Positions 18,536 through 28,224 of a DNA stretch of 64,000 nucleotides are shown piece after piece. This stretch comes from Limimaricola hongkongensis DSM 17492. Lineage in GTDB: Bacteria > Pseudomonadota > Alphaproteobacteria > Rhodobacterales > Rhodobacteraceae. The notes beneath the pieces were generated by a model. That model was not told where the DNA came from and made no database searches. It was given only the letters and a program-made list of their open reading frames with translations. Both the position numbers and the translations under genes were made by a program. Each line of letters starts with the position of its first letter. The stretch's first letter is position 1. The stretch lies in contig NZ_KK088649.1 of NCBI RefSeq assembly GCF_000600975.2, forward strand, positions 80,749 through 144,748, in the 5' to 3' direction.

Positions 18536-21500
18536 TCAGTGCACCTCGGGCACCAGCACCTCGCGCTTGCCGACATGGTTCGCGGCGGAGACCACGCCCT
18601 GATCCTCCATCTGCTCGACCAGCCTTGCCGCCTTGTTGTAGCCGATCGCCAGCTTGCGCTGGATGTAGGAGGTGGAGCATTTGCGGTCACGCGCGACGAT
18701 CTGCACCGCCTGGTCGTAAAGCGCGTCCTCGCTGTCCGAGCCGGAGGTCGAGGAGCCGCCCCCCGCGAGGCCGAGCACGGCGTCGATGTCCGAGCTCTTC
18801 TCCTCGTCCGGGCCCTCGACCACGCCGCCGACGTAATCGGGCGGGCCAAAGCCCTTGAGGTAGGTCACGATCTCCTCGACCTCCTCGTCCGAACAGAACG
18901 GCCCATGCACACGGGTGATCTTGGAGCCGCCCGCCATGTAGAGCATGTCGCCCATGCCCAGAAGCTGCTCGGCGCCCTGTTCGCCAAGGATCGTGCGGCT
19001 GTCGATCTTCGAGGTGACCGAGAAGGAGATCCGGGTCGGGAAGTTGGCCTTGATCGTGCCGGTGATGACATCGACCGAAGGCCGCTGCGTCGCCATGATC
19101 AGGTGGATTCCGCTCGCCCGCGCCATCTGCGCGAGGCGCTGGATGCAGGCTTCGATCTCCTTGCCCGCGACCATCATAAGGTCGGCCATCTCGTCGACGA
19201 TGACGACGATGTAGGGCAGCACCTCGGGCTGGAACTCGTCGGTCTCGAAGATCGGATCGCCCGTTTCCTCGTCGAAGCCGGTCTGCACCGTGCGCGAGAA
19301 CATCTCGCCTTTCGACAGCGCGTCGCGCACCCGGCCATTGTAGCCGTCGATGTTGCGCACGCCCATCTTCGACATCTTGCGGTAGCGCTCCTCCATCTCG
19401 CCGACGACCCATTTCAGGGCGACGACCGCCTTCTTGGGGTCGGTGACCACGGGCGAAAGCAGGTGCGGGATGCCGTCATAGACGCTGAGTTCCAGCATCT
19501 TGGGGTCGATCATGATCAACCGGCATTCCTCGGGCGACAGCTTGTACAGGAGCGACAGGATCATCGTGTTGATCGCGACCGACTTGCCCGAGCCGGTGGT
19601 GCCCGCGATCAGCAGGTGGGGCATCTTGGCGAGGTTGGCGATCACCGGCTCTCCGCCGATGTCCTTGCCGAGCGCCAGCGGCAGCTTCATCTGCTGATCG
19701 CCGTAATCGCGCGCGGTGAGGATCTCGCGCAGCGCCACCATCTCGCGCCGGGCATTGGGCAGCTCGATGCCGATGACCGAGCGGCCCGGCACGGTCGAGA
19801 CCCGCGCCGAGAGCGCCGACATGGAGCGCGCGATGTCGTCGGCAAGGCCGATCACCCGGCTCGCCTTGAGGCCCGGCGCGGGCTCCAGCTCGTACATGGT
19901 GACGACGGGGCCGGGACGGACCGAGACGATCTCGCCCTTCACGCCGTAATCGTCGAGCACGCCTTCGAGCATGCGCGCGTTCTCTTCGAGCTGCGCATCG
20001 GGAAGATGGTGCCGTTCGATCGCGGAGGGGTCCATCAGCAAATCAAGCGGCGGGTATTCGTAGTCGGGATAGGCCTCCTGCGGCGCGGCGGGCTGGCTCG
20101 GCGGCGCCACCGGCGCGGGCTGCGGCGCGGCGCGAGCGATCTCGGCGGTCGGGCTCATCGGTCGCGCGGGCGCGGCGGGCACAGCGGGCGCGGATCGCTG
20201 CGCTGCGGGGGCCGGAGCGGCAGCGGGGGCCGGCGCGGCGGGTGCGCACGGCCCGGTCAGCGGCGGCTCTGCCATGCGCGGGGCGGCAGCGGGGGTCTCG
20301 TCGCGATCCGGGGCATCGATGTCCCGCGGTGCGGGCGCCGCGTCCCGGCCCTGCAGGGGCGCATCGTCATACGCGTCCGCCTCGGGGGTCTCGTCCCAGC
20401 CCTGCACCGAGGCGTCATCGCCATCCGCCATGGGGGCGTCGTTCCAGCCCGCCTGTTCGGAGGCGGTCTCGGCCCAGCCGGGGGGCGTGCCGGTCCCGGC
20501 CTGCGTCGGTTCGGGCGCGGGCTGCGCATCGACGTCCTGCGGCGCGGCCCGGTCGCGCGCCAGCGGCGGTTCGACACGCGGGCCGGGGGCCATCTCGGTG
20601 CGGCTCGCCCCGAGCGCCTGGCCCGCGATCGCCTGGCCTGCGGCGGCCAGCCCGGCCCCGGCGGCGGCGAGACCGGCCCCCGCGACGGCACGCGGCGTCT
20701 TGGTGATCATCAGCGGCTTGGGGCCGCGGCCGCGCGTCAGCGCCGGTTCGATCCGGCCCTTCTGGAACGGCGGCATGGTGTCGGCGCCGGTGCGGGCGCG
20801 GATCGCGTCGGTGATGCGCGACCGGACCCGGTCCTCGTCGACCGGGGCCTGTTGCGGGGCCTGCTGCGCGGTCAGCGGCGGCTCCACCGGGCCGGGCTGC
20901 GGCGTCTCGCGCGGCTCACCACGGCGCAGCAATTGCGGCATCCGCGACAGCAGCCCGCCGGAGGGTTCTTCGGCGCGGCTCGGGCGCGGCGGCGCGGCCA
21001 GCGTGCCCGGCGGCGCGGGCGGCAGGCGGCGCGCCGGGGCCTGCGAGGCGGGCGCGTCCCGGTCGGCGTGGGCCTGCTCGGGCCAGCCCTCATCGGCATG
21101 GCCGGTCTCGACCCAATCGGCCCGGTCGTCATCGGGCCAGCCGGCATCCTCGGAGGGCATCGGCGGCGGCGGCGGCACCGGCGAGCTGCGCGGTTTCACC
21201 CGCGTCACGGCGGGCGGCATCCGGCGCGCCGGGGCCGCCTCTTCGATCAGGGCGTCGTCATCGTCGTCGCGGGGCTCGACCGGCGCGGTGCTGGCGCTGG
21301 CCATGCGCTTGGCGGCATGGGCCCGCACCACGGCAGAGACACGCTGGTTGCGGTCGGGCTCTGGCACGGCGCGGGCGGCGGCCTCTTCCTCCGCGGCAAG
21401 CGCGGCCTCGCGGCGCATCTGCTCGCGCCGGGTCTCGATCTCGTCGCCGATCCGGGCGCGCATCACCTCGGCGGCGCGCATCGACACGGTGGCCCCGCGC

Positions 21501-22138
21501 CCCATCAGCCGCAGGCCGAGCGCATAGGCCAGCACCAGCCCCAGCAGCAGCAACCGCCACAGCGACTGTGTTTCCTCGCGGGTGAAGCCGGTGACATAGG
21601 CCCCGGCGGCCACCACCCCCGCCCCGAGCAGCAGCGCCAGCAGGTTCACCCCGAACCCCGCGCCGAAGGGCAGGATCGTCAAGAGCAGGCCAAGCACCGT
21701 GTCGCCGAACAGCCCGCCGGTGCCGAAATTGTGGCTCCAACCCGCGGGCGGCGTCAGCGTCGCGGCAAAGACCGCCGCCAGCGCCACGACGATCGGCGCG
21801 AACATGAGACGCGACACCACGCGTTCCTCGCCCCGGTGCAGCGCCAGCCGCCCCCCCCATGTCAGCAGCACAAGCGGCAGCATCCACGCGCCGCGCCCGA
21901 CGATCATCACGATCGGCTGCGCCACCGAGGCGCCGAACCGCCCGAGCCAGTTCTGCACCGGCGCGTCCGAGGCCAGCATCCAGTTGGGATCGTCGGGCGA
22001 ATAGGAGCCGATCATCATCGCGACCATCAGCCCCAGCGCGATCAGCACAAGTCCGAGCAGCTCCTTGCCGCGCTTTTCCAGCGCCGCCTGCGTGTTGCTG
22101 TCCAGCAGGGGCTCTCGCCCCCTCGTCTGATACGCCAT
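18536..22138 (-). CDS. ftsK: DNA translocase FtsK
   Basis: Encodes 1200 residues. FtsK pumps chromosomal DNA at the septum and activates XerCD at dif. Domain order: four to five membrane helices (about 25-205), a Pro/Ala/Asp-rich linker of some 480 residues (about 215-695), the RecA-like motor with Walker [10 protein letters not shown] (Lys852) and Walker [10 protein letters not shown], and a C-terminal winged-helix gamma domain ([20 protein letters not shown]) that reads KOPS-type sequences. The linker makes the protein longer than many alphaproteobacterial homologues. It contains the short motif E-P-[PA]-L four times. The gene follows an aminotransferase gene by 17 bases, so the two are probably co-transcribed. 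Confidence 0.97.
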   Translation of the reverse strand: MAYQTRGREPLLDSNTQAALEKRGKELLGLVLIALGLMVAMMIGSYSPDDPNWMLASDAPVQNWLGRFGASVAQPIVMIVGRGAWMLPLVLLTWGGRLALHRGEERVVSRLMFAPIVVALAAVFAATLTPPAGWSHNFGTGGLFGDTVLGLLLTILPFGAGFGVNLLALLLGAGVVAAGAYVTGFTREETQSLWRLLLLGLVLAYALGLRLMGRGATVSMRAAEVMRARIGDEIETRREQMRREAALAAEEEAAARAVPEPDRNQRVSAVVRAHAAKRMASASTAPVEPRDDDDDALIEEAAPARRMPPAVTRVKPRSSPVPPPPPMPSEDAGWPDDDRADWVETGHADEGWPEQAHADRDAPASQAPARRLPPAPPGTLAAPPRPSRAEEPSGGLLSRMPQLLRRGEPRETPQPGPVEPPLTAQQAPQQAPVDEDRVRSRITDAIRARTGADTMPPFQKGRIEPALTRGRGPKPLMITKTPRAVAGAGLAAAGAGLAAAGQAIAGQALGASRTEMAPGPRVEPPLARDRAAPQDVDAQPAPEPTQAGTGTPPGWAETASEQAGWNDAPMADGDDASVQGWDETPEADAYDDAPLQGRDAAPAPRDIDAPDRDETPAAAPRMAEPPLTGPCAPAAPAPAAAPAPAAQRSAPAVPAAPARPMSPTAEIARAAPQPAPVAPPSQPAAPQEAYPDYEYPPLDLLMDPSAIERHHLPDAQLEENARMLEGVLDDYGVKGEIVSVRPGPVVTMYELEPAPGLKASRVIGLADDIARSMSALSARVSTVPGRSVIGIELPNARREMVALREILTARDYGDQQMKLPLALGKDIGGEPVIANLAKMPHLLIAGTTGSGKSVAINTMILSLLYKLSPEECRLIMIDPKMLELSVYDGIPHLLSPVVTDPKKAVVALKWVVGEMEERYRKMSKMGVRNIDGYNGRVRDALSKGEMFSRTVQTGFDEETGDPIFETDEFQPEVLPYIVVIVDEMADLMMVAGKEIEACIQRLAQMARASGIHLIMATQRPSVDVITGTIKANFPTRISFSVTSKIDSRTILGEQGAEQLLGMGDMLYMAGGSKITRVHGPFCSDEEVEEIVTYLKGFGPPDYVGGVVEGPDEEKSSDIDAVLGLAGGGSSTSGSDSEDALYDQAVQIVARDRKCSTSYIQRKLAIGYNKAARLVEQMEDQGVVSAANHVGKREVLVPEVH

Positions 22139-22155
22139 GTCGCTCGTCCTCTCGC

Positions 22156-23334
22156 TCAGTCGTAGAGGCAGTCGCGGAGTGTCGTGAGCCCGCGCTGCAT
22201 CTCATCCGCCGGGGCCACCATGGCGACCCTGACATATCCCTTGCCGGGATTTTCTCCGTTCACGTCGCGCCCCAGATAGGCGCCGGGCAGCACCCGCACC
22301 CCCGTCTCGCGCCACAATTTCAGCGCCGCCGCCTCGCCATCCGCGACCGGCAGCCACAAGAAGAACCCGGCCTCGGGCGCGGCATATCCGGGCGCGTTGC
22401 CAAGCACCGCGTCCGCGATGTCGTATTTCGCGGCGTAGAGCGCGCGGTTTTCCACCACGTGATCCTCGTCCGACCACGCCTTGGCGGCCACCGCCTGCAG
22501 CGGCAGCGGCAGCGGCGCGCCGGCATAATTGCGCAGCTGGCGCATCCGCCGGATCGATTCGGGGCCGCCCGCGGCAAAGCCCGCGCGCAGGCCCGGCAGG
22601 TTCGACCGCTTGGAGAGCGAGTTGAACACCACCAGCCGCTCGGGGTCGGCGCCCATGGCGTCGGCCACGGCGAGCGCGCCCGGCGGCGGCGTATCGCGCC
22701 AGATCTCGGAATAGCACTCATCCGCGAAGACGCGGAAATCATGGCGCTCGGCCAGCTCCATGAGCCGTTTCAGATAGGCCTCGGAGGCCACCGCGCCCTG
22801 CGGGTTCGAGGGCGAGCAGAGATAGAAGATCGCCGTACGATCGAGCGTCTCGGCCCCGATCGCGTCGAGATCGGGCAGGAAACCGGTCCCGGCGGTGGCG
22901 GGCAGGTAGCGCGGCTCGGCCCCGACCGACAGCGCCGCCACGGCGTAGACCTGGTAGAACGGGTTGGGCATCAGCACCAGCGGCGCCTGACCGCGCCTGG
23001 TTTCGGGGCACAGCGCCATGGCGGCGTTGTAGAGCCCCTCGCGGGTGCCGTTGAGCGCCAGGAGCCGGTTTTGCGCCACCGCGATGCCGTAGCGCCGCCC
23101 GATCCAGTCCGAGATCGCGCCCAACAGCATCTCCGAGCCTTCGTTGACCGGGTATTTGCCGAATCCCTGCGCGGCGTCGGCGATGGTCGGGCCGACCCAG
23201 TCCGGGTAGGGGTGCTGCGGCTCGCCGATGGTCATGGCCAGCGGCGCACCACCCGGCTTGTGCGCATCGAGCAGGCTCCGCAGACGCGGGAACGCGTATT
23301 CCGGTAGGTCCGAGAACCGTTCGGGGAAATCCAT
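22156..23334 (-). CDS. Class I/II PLP-dependent aminotransferase
   Basis: Encodes 392 residues of the fold-type I aminotransferase family. The PLP-binding Lys is in [16 protein letters not shown], the cofactor-binding Asp/Tyr region is [11 protein letters not shown], and [10 protein letters not shown] is the usual substrate/cofactor loop. It resembles succinyldiaminopimelate transaminase (DapC-like) proteins of lysine synthesis; dapB elsewhere in the window is compatible with that, but substrate assignment is inference. The ATG at 23334 (MDFPERF) is chosen; an in-frame ATG at 23358 with AAGAGGGG upstream is also plausible. Co-oriented with and 17 bases upstream of ftsK. Confidence 0.88.
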   Translation of the reverse strand: MDFPERFSDLPEYAFPRLRSLLDAHKPGGAPLAMTIGEPQHPYPDWVGPTIADAAQGFGKYPVNEGSEMLLGAISDWIGRRYGIAVAQNRLLALNGTREGLYNAAMALCPETRRGQAPLVLMPNPFYQVYAVAALSVGAEPRYLPATAGTGFLPDLDAIGAETLDRTAIFYLCSPSNPQGAVASEAYLKRLMELAERHDFRVFADECYSEIWRDTPPPGALAVADAMGADPERLVVFNSLSKRSNLPGLRAGFAAGGPESIRRMRQLRNYAGAPLPLPLQAVAAKAWSDEDHVVENRALYAAKYDIADAVLGNAPGYAAPEAGFFLWLPVADGEAAALKLWRETGVRVLPGAYLGRDVNGENPGKGYVRVAMVAPADEMQRGLTTLRDCLYD

Positions 23335-23551
23335 TGCTGCCTCATGAACGGGGGTCATGCCAATGCCCCTCTTGGCAGGAAACTACCCGCGCGGGCAGGA
23401 CGATGTCCAGCATTCGCCCCCTGCCCGGCCCGCATGTGTCTTTCGAGCCAGCGCCACCCGGCCCCGCCGCGCCGCGAACGCCGCGCGCCCGTGGCGACCG
23501 GCGACGCCGGGGCGCATGGACAATCCCCTCCCCCGCCCCATAGTCAGCGGC

Positions 23552-24764
23552 ATGAAACACGACAGCGACATCCTCATCGCGGGCGGCGGGCTGAACGGCC
23601 CGGTGCTCGCGCTCGCGCTGGCCCGCGCGGGGCTCTTCGTGACCCTCGTGGACGCCGCCCCGCCCGCCCCGGCATCCGGGGCCTTCGACGGGCGCGCCTA
23701 TGCCATCGCCGCCGGGTCGCGGCGGATGCTGGCGCGGCTCGGGGTGTGGGAGCGGTTCGCCGCGCAGGCGCAGGAAATGGTCGAGATCAAGGTCACCGAC
23801 GGGCGCGCCGGCGAAGGCGCTTCGGCCTGGTGGCTGCATTTCGATTCGGCCGAGATCGAGGACGGCCCGATGGGCCACATGGTCGAGGACCGGCACCTGC
23901 GCGCCGCGCTCGCCGCAGCGCTGGCGGAAACGGAAGGCGTGACGCTGCGCGCCCCCGACCGGGTGGTGGCGCAGGAGAGCCGCGCGGAGGGCGTGTCGGT
24001 GACGCTCGGCTCGGGCGATGTGCTGACCGCGGGGCTGCTGGTCGGCTGCGACGGGCGCGCAAGCGGCACCGCCGCGCGGGCGGGCATCCGGCGCAGCGGC
24101 TGGGGCTACGACCAGAGCGCCGTGACCTGCACGGTGGAACACGAGCTGCCGCACAAGGGCATCGCGCACCAGTTCTTCATGCCCGGCGGGCCGCTGGCGA
24201 TCCTGCCGCTCACCGGCAATCGCAGCTCGATCGTCTGGAGCGAACGCAGCGCCCGCGCCGAGCGGCTCGTGGCGATGGACGACGCGGCCTTTCTCGACGC
24301 GCTGCGCCCGGCCTTCGGCAATTTCCTCGGCGAGATCGCCCTCACCGGGGCGCGGGGGCTGTTTCCGCTCGGGCTGAGCCTCGCGGAGCGGTTCACCGCG
24401 CCGCGCGTGGCGCTGGTGGGCGATGCGGCGCATGGGCTGCACCCGGTCGCGGGACAGGGGCTCAATGCCGGTCTGCGGCGACGTGGCGGCGCTGGCCGAG
24501 GTGCTGCGCGAAGCGCGCATGCGCGGCGAGGAGATCGGCAGCCCGCTTGTGCTCGACCGCTACGCGCGCTGGCGGCGGTTCGACACCGCGACGCTGGCGG
24601 CGACCACCGACCTGACGACGCGGCTGTTTTCGAACGACAACCCGGTCTTGCGGCTGGCGCGCGATGCCGGGATGGGAGCGATCAACGCCATCTCGCCGCT
24701 GCGGCGGGCGATGATCCGCGAGGCGGCGGGGCTTACCGGCGACCTGCCGCCGCTGATGCGCTGA
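23552..24764 (+). pseudogene. UbiH/UbiF-family FAD monooxygenase, frameshifted
   Basis: The family uses FAD and oxygen to hydroxylate ubiquinone precursors. The N-terminal part carries the FAD-binding GGGLNGPVLALALARAG and DGRAYAIAAGS, and reaches the second FAD motif GDAAHGLHPVAGQGLNAGL. Directly after it, at 24473-24481, the frame changes: the expected L-R-D-V-A-A-L-A-E continuation is in the +1 frame and ends at 24764. Removing one G from CTGCGGCGA restores a 403-residue protein of normal family length. As written the first frame runs on into unrelated sequence. Either the gene is inactivated or the base is a sequencing error. It is divergent from the aminotransferase gene. Confidence 0.88.
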
Positions 24765-24783
24765 CGGCCCCTCTCGGGGGCCG
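24765..24783. terminator. Hairpin between convergent genes
   Basis: A 7-bp stem CGGCCCC (24765-24771) with GGGGCCG (24777-24783) and a TCTCG loop, directly after the ubiH-family stop and 15 bases from the Trm112 stop on the other strand. There is no T tract. Confidence 0.5.
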
Positions 24784-24797
24784 CCGCACCGGTCGCC

Positions 24798-25067
24798 TCA
24801 ATCGATCGTGCGCGCCTCGTCGGCGAGCATCACCGGGATGCCGCCCCGGATCGGGTAGGCCAGCCCGGCGGCACGGCTGACGAGTTCCTGCGCCTCGGCA
24901 TCGTAGCGCAGCGGTCCTTGTGTCTGCGGGCAGACCAGCGCCTCGAGCATGCGCCGGTCGAAGGCGGCGCGCCCGGCACGCGGATCGGGCTCGCGCTCGG
25001 GGATCGGATCGACGGGCGGCACCGGGTCGGGCGGGGTGTCGGGCGGCAGGTTCGGGTCGTCGCTCAT
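24798..25067 (-). CDS. Trm112 family small protein
   Basis: Encodes 89 residues: a Pro/Asp-rich N-terminal extension of about 35 residues, then the Trm112/YcaR core [36 protein letters not shown] and ADEAR. In archaea and eukaryotes Trm112 activates RNA and protein methyltransferases; the bacterial role is poorly defined. Only one of the usual cysteines remains, so a zinc site is unlikely. Its ATG overlaps the stop of the Lon-N gene (ATGA), so it is translationally coupled. Confidence 0.88.
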   Translation of the reverse strand: MSDDPNLPPDTPPDPVPPVDPIPEREPDPRAGRAAFDRRMLEALVCPQTQGPLRYDAEAQELVSRAAGLAYPIRGGIPVMLADEARTID

Positions 25068-25705
25068 TGCATTCTCTCCTCGCCGGAACCGCCGCGCAGG
25101 GCGAATTCGATCAGCGTCACAAGCGTCTCGCGCCGCTCGGACAGGGTCGGCGCCTCCAGAAGCGCCTGCCGCTCCTCGCAATCGAAGGGGCAGAGCATCG
25201 AGAGCGAGTTGATCAGCAGCTCGTCCTCGGCCTCCTGCAGGTTTTCCCAGTCGGTCGAAAGCCCCTGCTCCTCGAAGAACCGGCCCAGCAGGTCGAGAAA
25301 GGGCGCGCGCCGCATTCCCGGATCGCTCTCGACCGCGCCGCGGTCGCGCTCGAAGCCGGTCCAGCCGATCTCGCAGCGGCGATAGGGGGTGAACCCGTCC
25401 AGCTCGCGCCTGACCCGGAACCGCGAGATCCCCGCGAGGGTGATCATGTAGCGCCCGTCCTCGGTCTCGGAAAAGGCGGTGAGCCGACCGGCGCAGCCGA
25501 TATCGTGCAGCCGCGTCTCGCCCGCGGGGGTTTCATAGGGCTGGATCATGCCGATCAGCCGCTCCGGCGTCTTCATCACGTCTTCGACCATGGCGAGGTA
25601 ACGCGGCTCGAAGATGTGCAACGGCAACCGGGCGCGCGGCAAGAGCAGCGCCCCCGGAAGCGGGAAGACCGGGATAGTGTCGGGGAGATCCACGCCTGTC
25701 ATCAT
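25064..25705 (-). CDS. Lon N-terminal substrate-binding domain protein (LonN)
   Basis: Encodes 213 residues consisting only of the PUA-like N-terminal domain of Lon protease, with no ATPase or protease part. Family features are [30 protein letters not shown] near the N terminus and GCAGRLTAF, followed by a helical C-terminal half. The role of such stand-alone proteins is unknown; substrate or RNA binding has been proposed. ATG codons at 25705 and 25702 are adjacent. It sits between cnoX (27-base gap) and the overlapping Trm112 gene as an operon. Confidence 0.93.
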   Translation of the reverse strand: MMTGVDLPDTIPVFPLPGALLLPRARLPLHIFEPRYLAMVEDVMKTPERLIGMIQPYETPAGETRLHDIGCAGRLTAFSETEDGRYMITLAGISRFRVRRELDGFTPYRRCEIGWTGFERDRGAVESDPGMRRAPFLDLLGRFFEEQGLSTDWENLQEAEDELLINSLSMLCPFDCEERQALLEAPTLSERRETLVTLIEFALRGGSGEERMQ

Positions 25706-25732
25706 GCGGGGCGACCTAGCCTGCCGCGCGGC

Positions 25733-26653
25733 TCAGGCAAATATCATCGAGGACAGCTTGCGCCGTCCCGCCAGCGCGATCGGGTCCTTGGCGGGCAAGG
25801 CCTCGAAGATGGTGAAGAGCTGGGCCTTGGCGGCGGCGTCGTTCCATTCGCGGTCGCGACGGAAGATCTCCAGAAGCTGGTCGACCGCCTCGGCGGTCTC
25901 GCCCTTGGCATGCAGCGCGGTGGCAAGGTCGTAGCGCGCCTGCAGATCCGCCGGATCGGCCTCGACGCGGCCGCGCAGCTCGGCCACCGGCCCGGCGTTC
26001 GACGCCTGCTTGGCCAGCGCGATCTGCGCATGCGCCGCGTCCAGCTCGGGCGTGCGGGCGATCTCGGCGGGGGCGCCGTTGAGGATCGCCTCGGCCTGCT
26101 CGACCTGGTCCAGCGCCAGATGCGCGGCGACGAGACCGGCATAGGCGGCGGCGTTCTTGTCGTCTTCCTGCAAGATCGCGCCGAACACCTCGGCCGCGCT
26201 CGCGGCGTCGCCCTCGTCGAGCATGCCCTGCGCCGCCTCGATCGCGTCCGCGAGGCCGCCATCCTCCTCGCCGCCGCCCAGCGCGACGAGTTTCTGGACG
26301 AACGTCTCGATCTCCGAGCCGGGCAGCGCGCCCTGGAAGCCGTCGACCGGCTGGCCCTGCCAGAAGGCATAGACGGTCGGGATCGACTGCACCTGCAGCT
26401 GGCCCGCATAGGCCTGGTTCCGGTCGACGTCGATCTTGACCATCTTCACCTTGCCGCCGGCCTTCTGGACCGCCGCCTCCAGCGCCGGGCCCAGAGTCTT
26501 GCACGGCCCGCACCACGGCGCCCAGAAATCGACGATCACCGGCACCGTCTTCGAGGTCTCGACCACGTCCTGCATGAAGGTGGCGTCGGAGCCCTCGCGG
26601 ATCAGGTCGTCCTTGGCGGGGGCGGCGGGGGCGCTGTCGTTGAGACCGAGCAT
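25733..26653 (-). CDS. cnoX: Thioredoxin-TPR fusion co-chaperone (CnoX/YbbN)
   Basis: Encodes 306 residues. An N-terminal thioredoxin domain with an intact WCGPC site (Cys48 and Cys51) is joined to a C-terminal TPR region (about 130-300). CnoX protects substrates from oxidation and hands them to GroEL. E. coli CnoX lacks the redox-active pair; here the full CxxC is kept, so disulfide-reductase activity is expected in addition to holdase activity. GAGGCTCCTGC lies in the leader, and a promoter-like -10 sits upstream. First gene of the cnoX-LonN-Trm112 group. Confidence 0.93.
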   Translation of the reverse strand: MLGLNDSAPAAPAKDDLIREGSDATFMQDVVETSKTVPVIVDFWAPWCGPCKTLGPALEAAVQKAGGKVKMVKIDVDRNQAYAGQLQVQSIPTVYAFWQGQPVDGFQGALPGSEIETFVQKLVALGGGEEDGGLADAIEAAQGMLDEGDAASAAEVFGAILQEDDKNAAAYAGLVAAHLALDQVEQAEAILNGAPAEIARTPELDAAHAQIALAKQASNAGPVAELRGRVEADPADLQARYDLATALHAKGETAEAVDQLLEIFRRDREWNDAAAKAQLFTIFEALPAKDPIALAGRRKLSSMIFA

Positions 26654-26709
26654 TGAGAGGCTCCTGCTTGCATGCGTGGCGGCCCCGTGGGGCCTGATGT
26701 TTCGATGAG

Positions 26710-26740
26710 ACTATATGTGGGCCCGGCGCCCTCGCGCCAA
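26710..26740 (-). promoter_or_regulatory. Candidate promoter of the cnoX operon
   Basis: On the minus strand a good -10 match TATAGT (26710-26715) has TTGGCG (26735-26740) upstream at 19 bases, longer than the optimal 17. It is 57 bases before the cnoX start and just after the end of xthA. The call rests mainly on the -10 match. Confidence 0.35.
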
Positions 26741-26746
26741 GCCCCT

Positions 26747-27535
26747 CTAGAGGTCGAAGCTGGCGAAGACCGGGGCGTGGTCCGACGGCTTGTCCCAGCC
26801 GCGCGCCGATTTCAGCACCCGGCTGCCATGCGCGGCGCCCGCGATGTCCGAGGTCGCCCAGACATGATCGAGCCTGCGGCCCCGGTCGGCGGCCTCCCAG
26901 TCCTTGGCCCGGTACGACCACCACGAATAGAGCGGCCCGTCGGGAATGTCCTGCCGGGTCACGTCGACCCAGTCGCCCGCATCCTGCACCTGCGCGAGAT
27001 GCTCGACCTCGATCGGCGTGTGGCTGACCACCTTCAAAAGCTGCTTGTGGCTCCAGACGTCATCCTCGCGCGGCGCGATGTTGAGATCGCCCACGAGGAT
27101 CGCGCGTTCGGGCCGGTTGGCGTGGAAATCGTCGCGCATATGGGTGAGGTAGTCGAGCTTCTGGCCGAACTTCTCGTTCTTTTCGCGGTCCGGCTCGTCG
27201 CCGCCCGCGGGAACATAGAAATTGTGGATCGTCACGCCGTTCTCCAGCCGCCCGGCGATGTGCCGGGCATGGCCGAGCCCCGCGTGATCATGCGCCGCGA
27301 CCTCCTCGATCGGCAGGCGCGACAGGATGGCGACGCCGTTATAGCCTTTCTGGCCGCGCGCGATCATGTGGTCGTAGCCCAGCGCGCGGAAGGCTTCGAG
27401 CGGGATCTTCTCGACCGGGCTCTTGCATTCCTGCAGGCACAGAACGTCCGGCCCCTCCTCCTGCAAGAGCCGCGCGACCAGCGTTTCGCGCAGGCGGACC
27501 GAGTTGATGTTCCAGGTGCAGAGCGTGAAGGGCAT
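26747..27535 (-). CDS. xthA: Exodeoxyribonuclease III (AP endonuclease)
   Basis: Encodes 262 residues of the exonuclease III/EEP fold, used in base-excision repair to cut at abasic sites and clean 3' ends. Motifs seen: TWNINSVRLR, LCLQECK (metal-binding Glu), GYNGVAILS, VGDLNIAPREDDVW (catalytic Asp-Asn), RGRRLDHVWAT and SDHAPVFASF (catalytic His). MPFTLCTWNINS is the normal start, so the upstream in-frame ATG at 27598 is rejected. It is followed by cnoX on the same strand after 93 bases. Confidence 0.96.
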   Translation of the reverse strand: MPFTLCTWNINSVRLRETLVARLLQEEGPDVLCLQECKSPVEKIPLEAFRALGYDHMIARGQKGYNGVAILSRLPIEEVAAHDHAGLGHARHIAGRLENGVTIHNFYVPAGGDEPDREKNEKFGQKLDYLTHMRDDFHANRPERAILVGDLNIAPREDDVWSHKQLLKVVSHTPIEVEHLAQVQDAGDWVDVTRQDIPDGPLYSWWSYRAKDWEAADRGRRLDHVWATSDIAGAAHGSRVLKSARGWDKPSDHAPVFASFDL

Positions 27536-27615
27536 GCGCGGTCTCCGGGCTGTCGGGCCGGGCCTGCCTAGCCGGTCGCGCGCCCGAGCGCCACCCACCG
27601 CCCCGGCCCCGGATC

Positions 27616-27939
27616 TCAGGGCTGGATGGTGAAGCGTTCGGATTCGCAGACATCGACCCGGCCCGGCACCACGGCGCCGTCCGAAAACATCATGAGCAGG
27701 TCATAGAGGCATTCGGACACGTTGCGGATGGTGACGTCGGCGTTGCGCCCCGAGGGCAGCACGTATTCCCCCAGAAGATCGTCGCGCCAGTATTCATCCG
27801 TCACCGGCGAGGCGAACATGCGCACCAGATCCACGCCGGAGCGGTTGCGCACCTGCAGCGTCTCGGTCTCGGCCAATGCGGTGGTCGCGAGCAGCGGCAC
27901 GAGCGCGGCGGCGAAAAGGAACGGGCGGAAGACTTGCAT
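27616..27939 (-). CDS. Small secreted protein of unknown function
   Basis: Encodes 107 residues with a clear signal peptide (residues 1-23, ending ALAE). The mature part contains TLQVRNRSGVDLVRMF and a pair of cysteines (SECLYDL and DVCESERF) that could form a disulfide. It is not recognised beyond a resemblance to small periplasmic proteins with a beta fold. AGGAGA precedes the ATG at 27939. A 7-bp tandem repeat lies 112-173 bases upstream, where its promoter might be. Confidence 0.75.
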   Translation of the reverse strand: MQVFRPFLFAAALVPLLATTALAETETLQVRNRSGVDLVRMFASPVTDEYWRDDLLGEYVLPSGRNADVTIRNVSECLYDLLMMFSDGAVVPGRVDVCESERFTIQP

Positions 27940-28050
27940 CAGGGCTCTCCTGTCGAGGGGCCGTGCCAGCCTAGCCTTCCCCGGCCCGCGACCCCAGCGG
28001 GTTCCGCTCACGCCCGCGCGACCAAAGGTCCCGCCCGGCCTCGCGCGCAC

Positions 28051-28112
28051 TGGTCGCTGGTCGCTGGTCGCTGGTCGCTGGTCGCTGGTCGCTGGTCGCT
28101 GGTCGCTGGTCG
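28051..28112. repeat. Perfect 7-bp tandem repeat (TGGTCGC, 8.9 copies)
   Basis: Eight full copies of TGGTCGC plus six bases of a ninth run without a mismatch. The unit is not a multiple of three and the tract lies outside genes, between the T tract of the CenR-like regulator's terminator and the start of the small secreted-protein gene. Such tracts change length by slipped-strand mispairing. Confidence 0.97.
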
Positions 28113-28139
28113 AAAAAAAGCCGGGCACGAAGGCCCGGC
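28113..28139 (-). terminator. Rho-independent terminator after the CenR-like gene
   Basis: Stem of seven pairs (28120-28126 with 28133-28139) around a six-base loop, followed on the minus strand by seven T residues (A run 28113-28119). This is the strongest terminator in the neighbourhood; the 7-bp tandem repeat begins at once beyond it. Confidence 0.93.
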
Positions 28140-28196
28140 CAAGTCCAACAGGGAGGTATGTGGCATGACCCCGCCACAAGGGGTTCGCTTGGACAA
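28113..28196 (-). ncRNA. Candidate 3'-UTR small RNA downstream of the CenR-like gene
   Basis: Read on the minus strand, the segment after the regulator stop folds into an outer stem GTCCAA/TTGGAC (28189-28194 with 28143-28148) enclosing a GTGGC/GCCAC hairpin (28160-28164 with 28173-28177), then a strong terminator. Between the hairpins lies an unpaired ACATACCTCCCTG segment that could pair with Shine-Dalgarno sequences. The layout resembles 3'-UTR-derived small RNAs; no RNA family was recognised and expression is not shown. Confidence 0.4.
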
Positions 28197-28224
28197 CGCG
28201 CCGGGGCCGCGCCGGTTCCGCCCT

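Noticed and set aside
23346..23358. ATG at 23358 as the certain start of the aminotransferase gene
   Set aside because: It has a good ribosome site but adds eight residues not typical of the family; kept only as an alternative.
24473..24481. Programmed ribosomal frameshifting in the ubiH-family gene
   Set aside because: No slippery heptamer, stimulatory pseudoknot or reason for two products is seen; a single-base error or mutation explains it better.
28051..28112. The 7-bp repeat considered as a CRISPR array
   Set aside because: There are no spacers, the unit is far too short and no cas genes are near; it is a simple tandem repeat.
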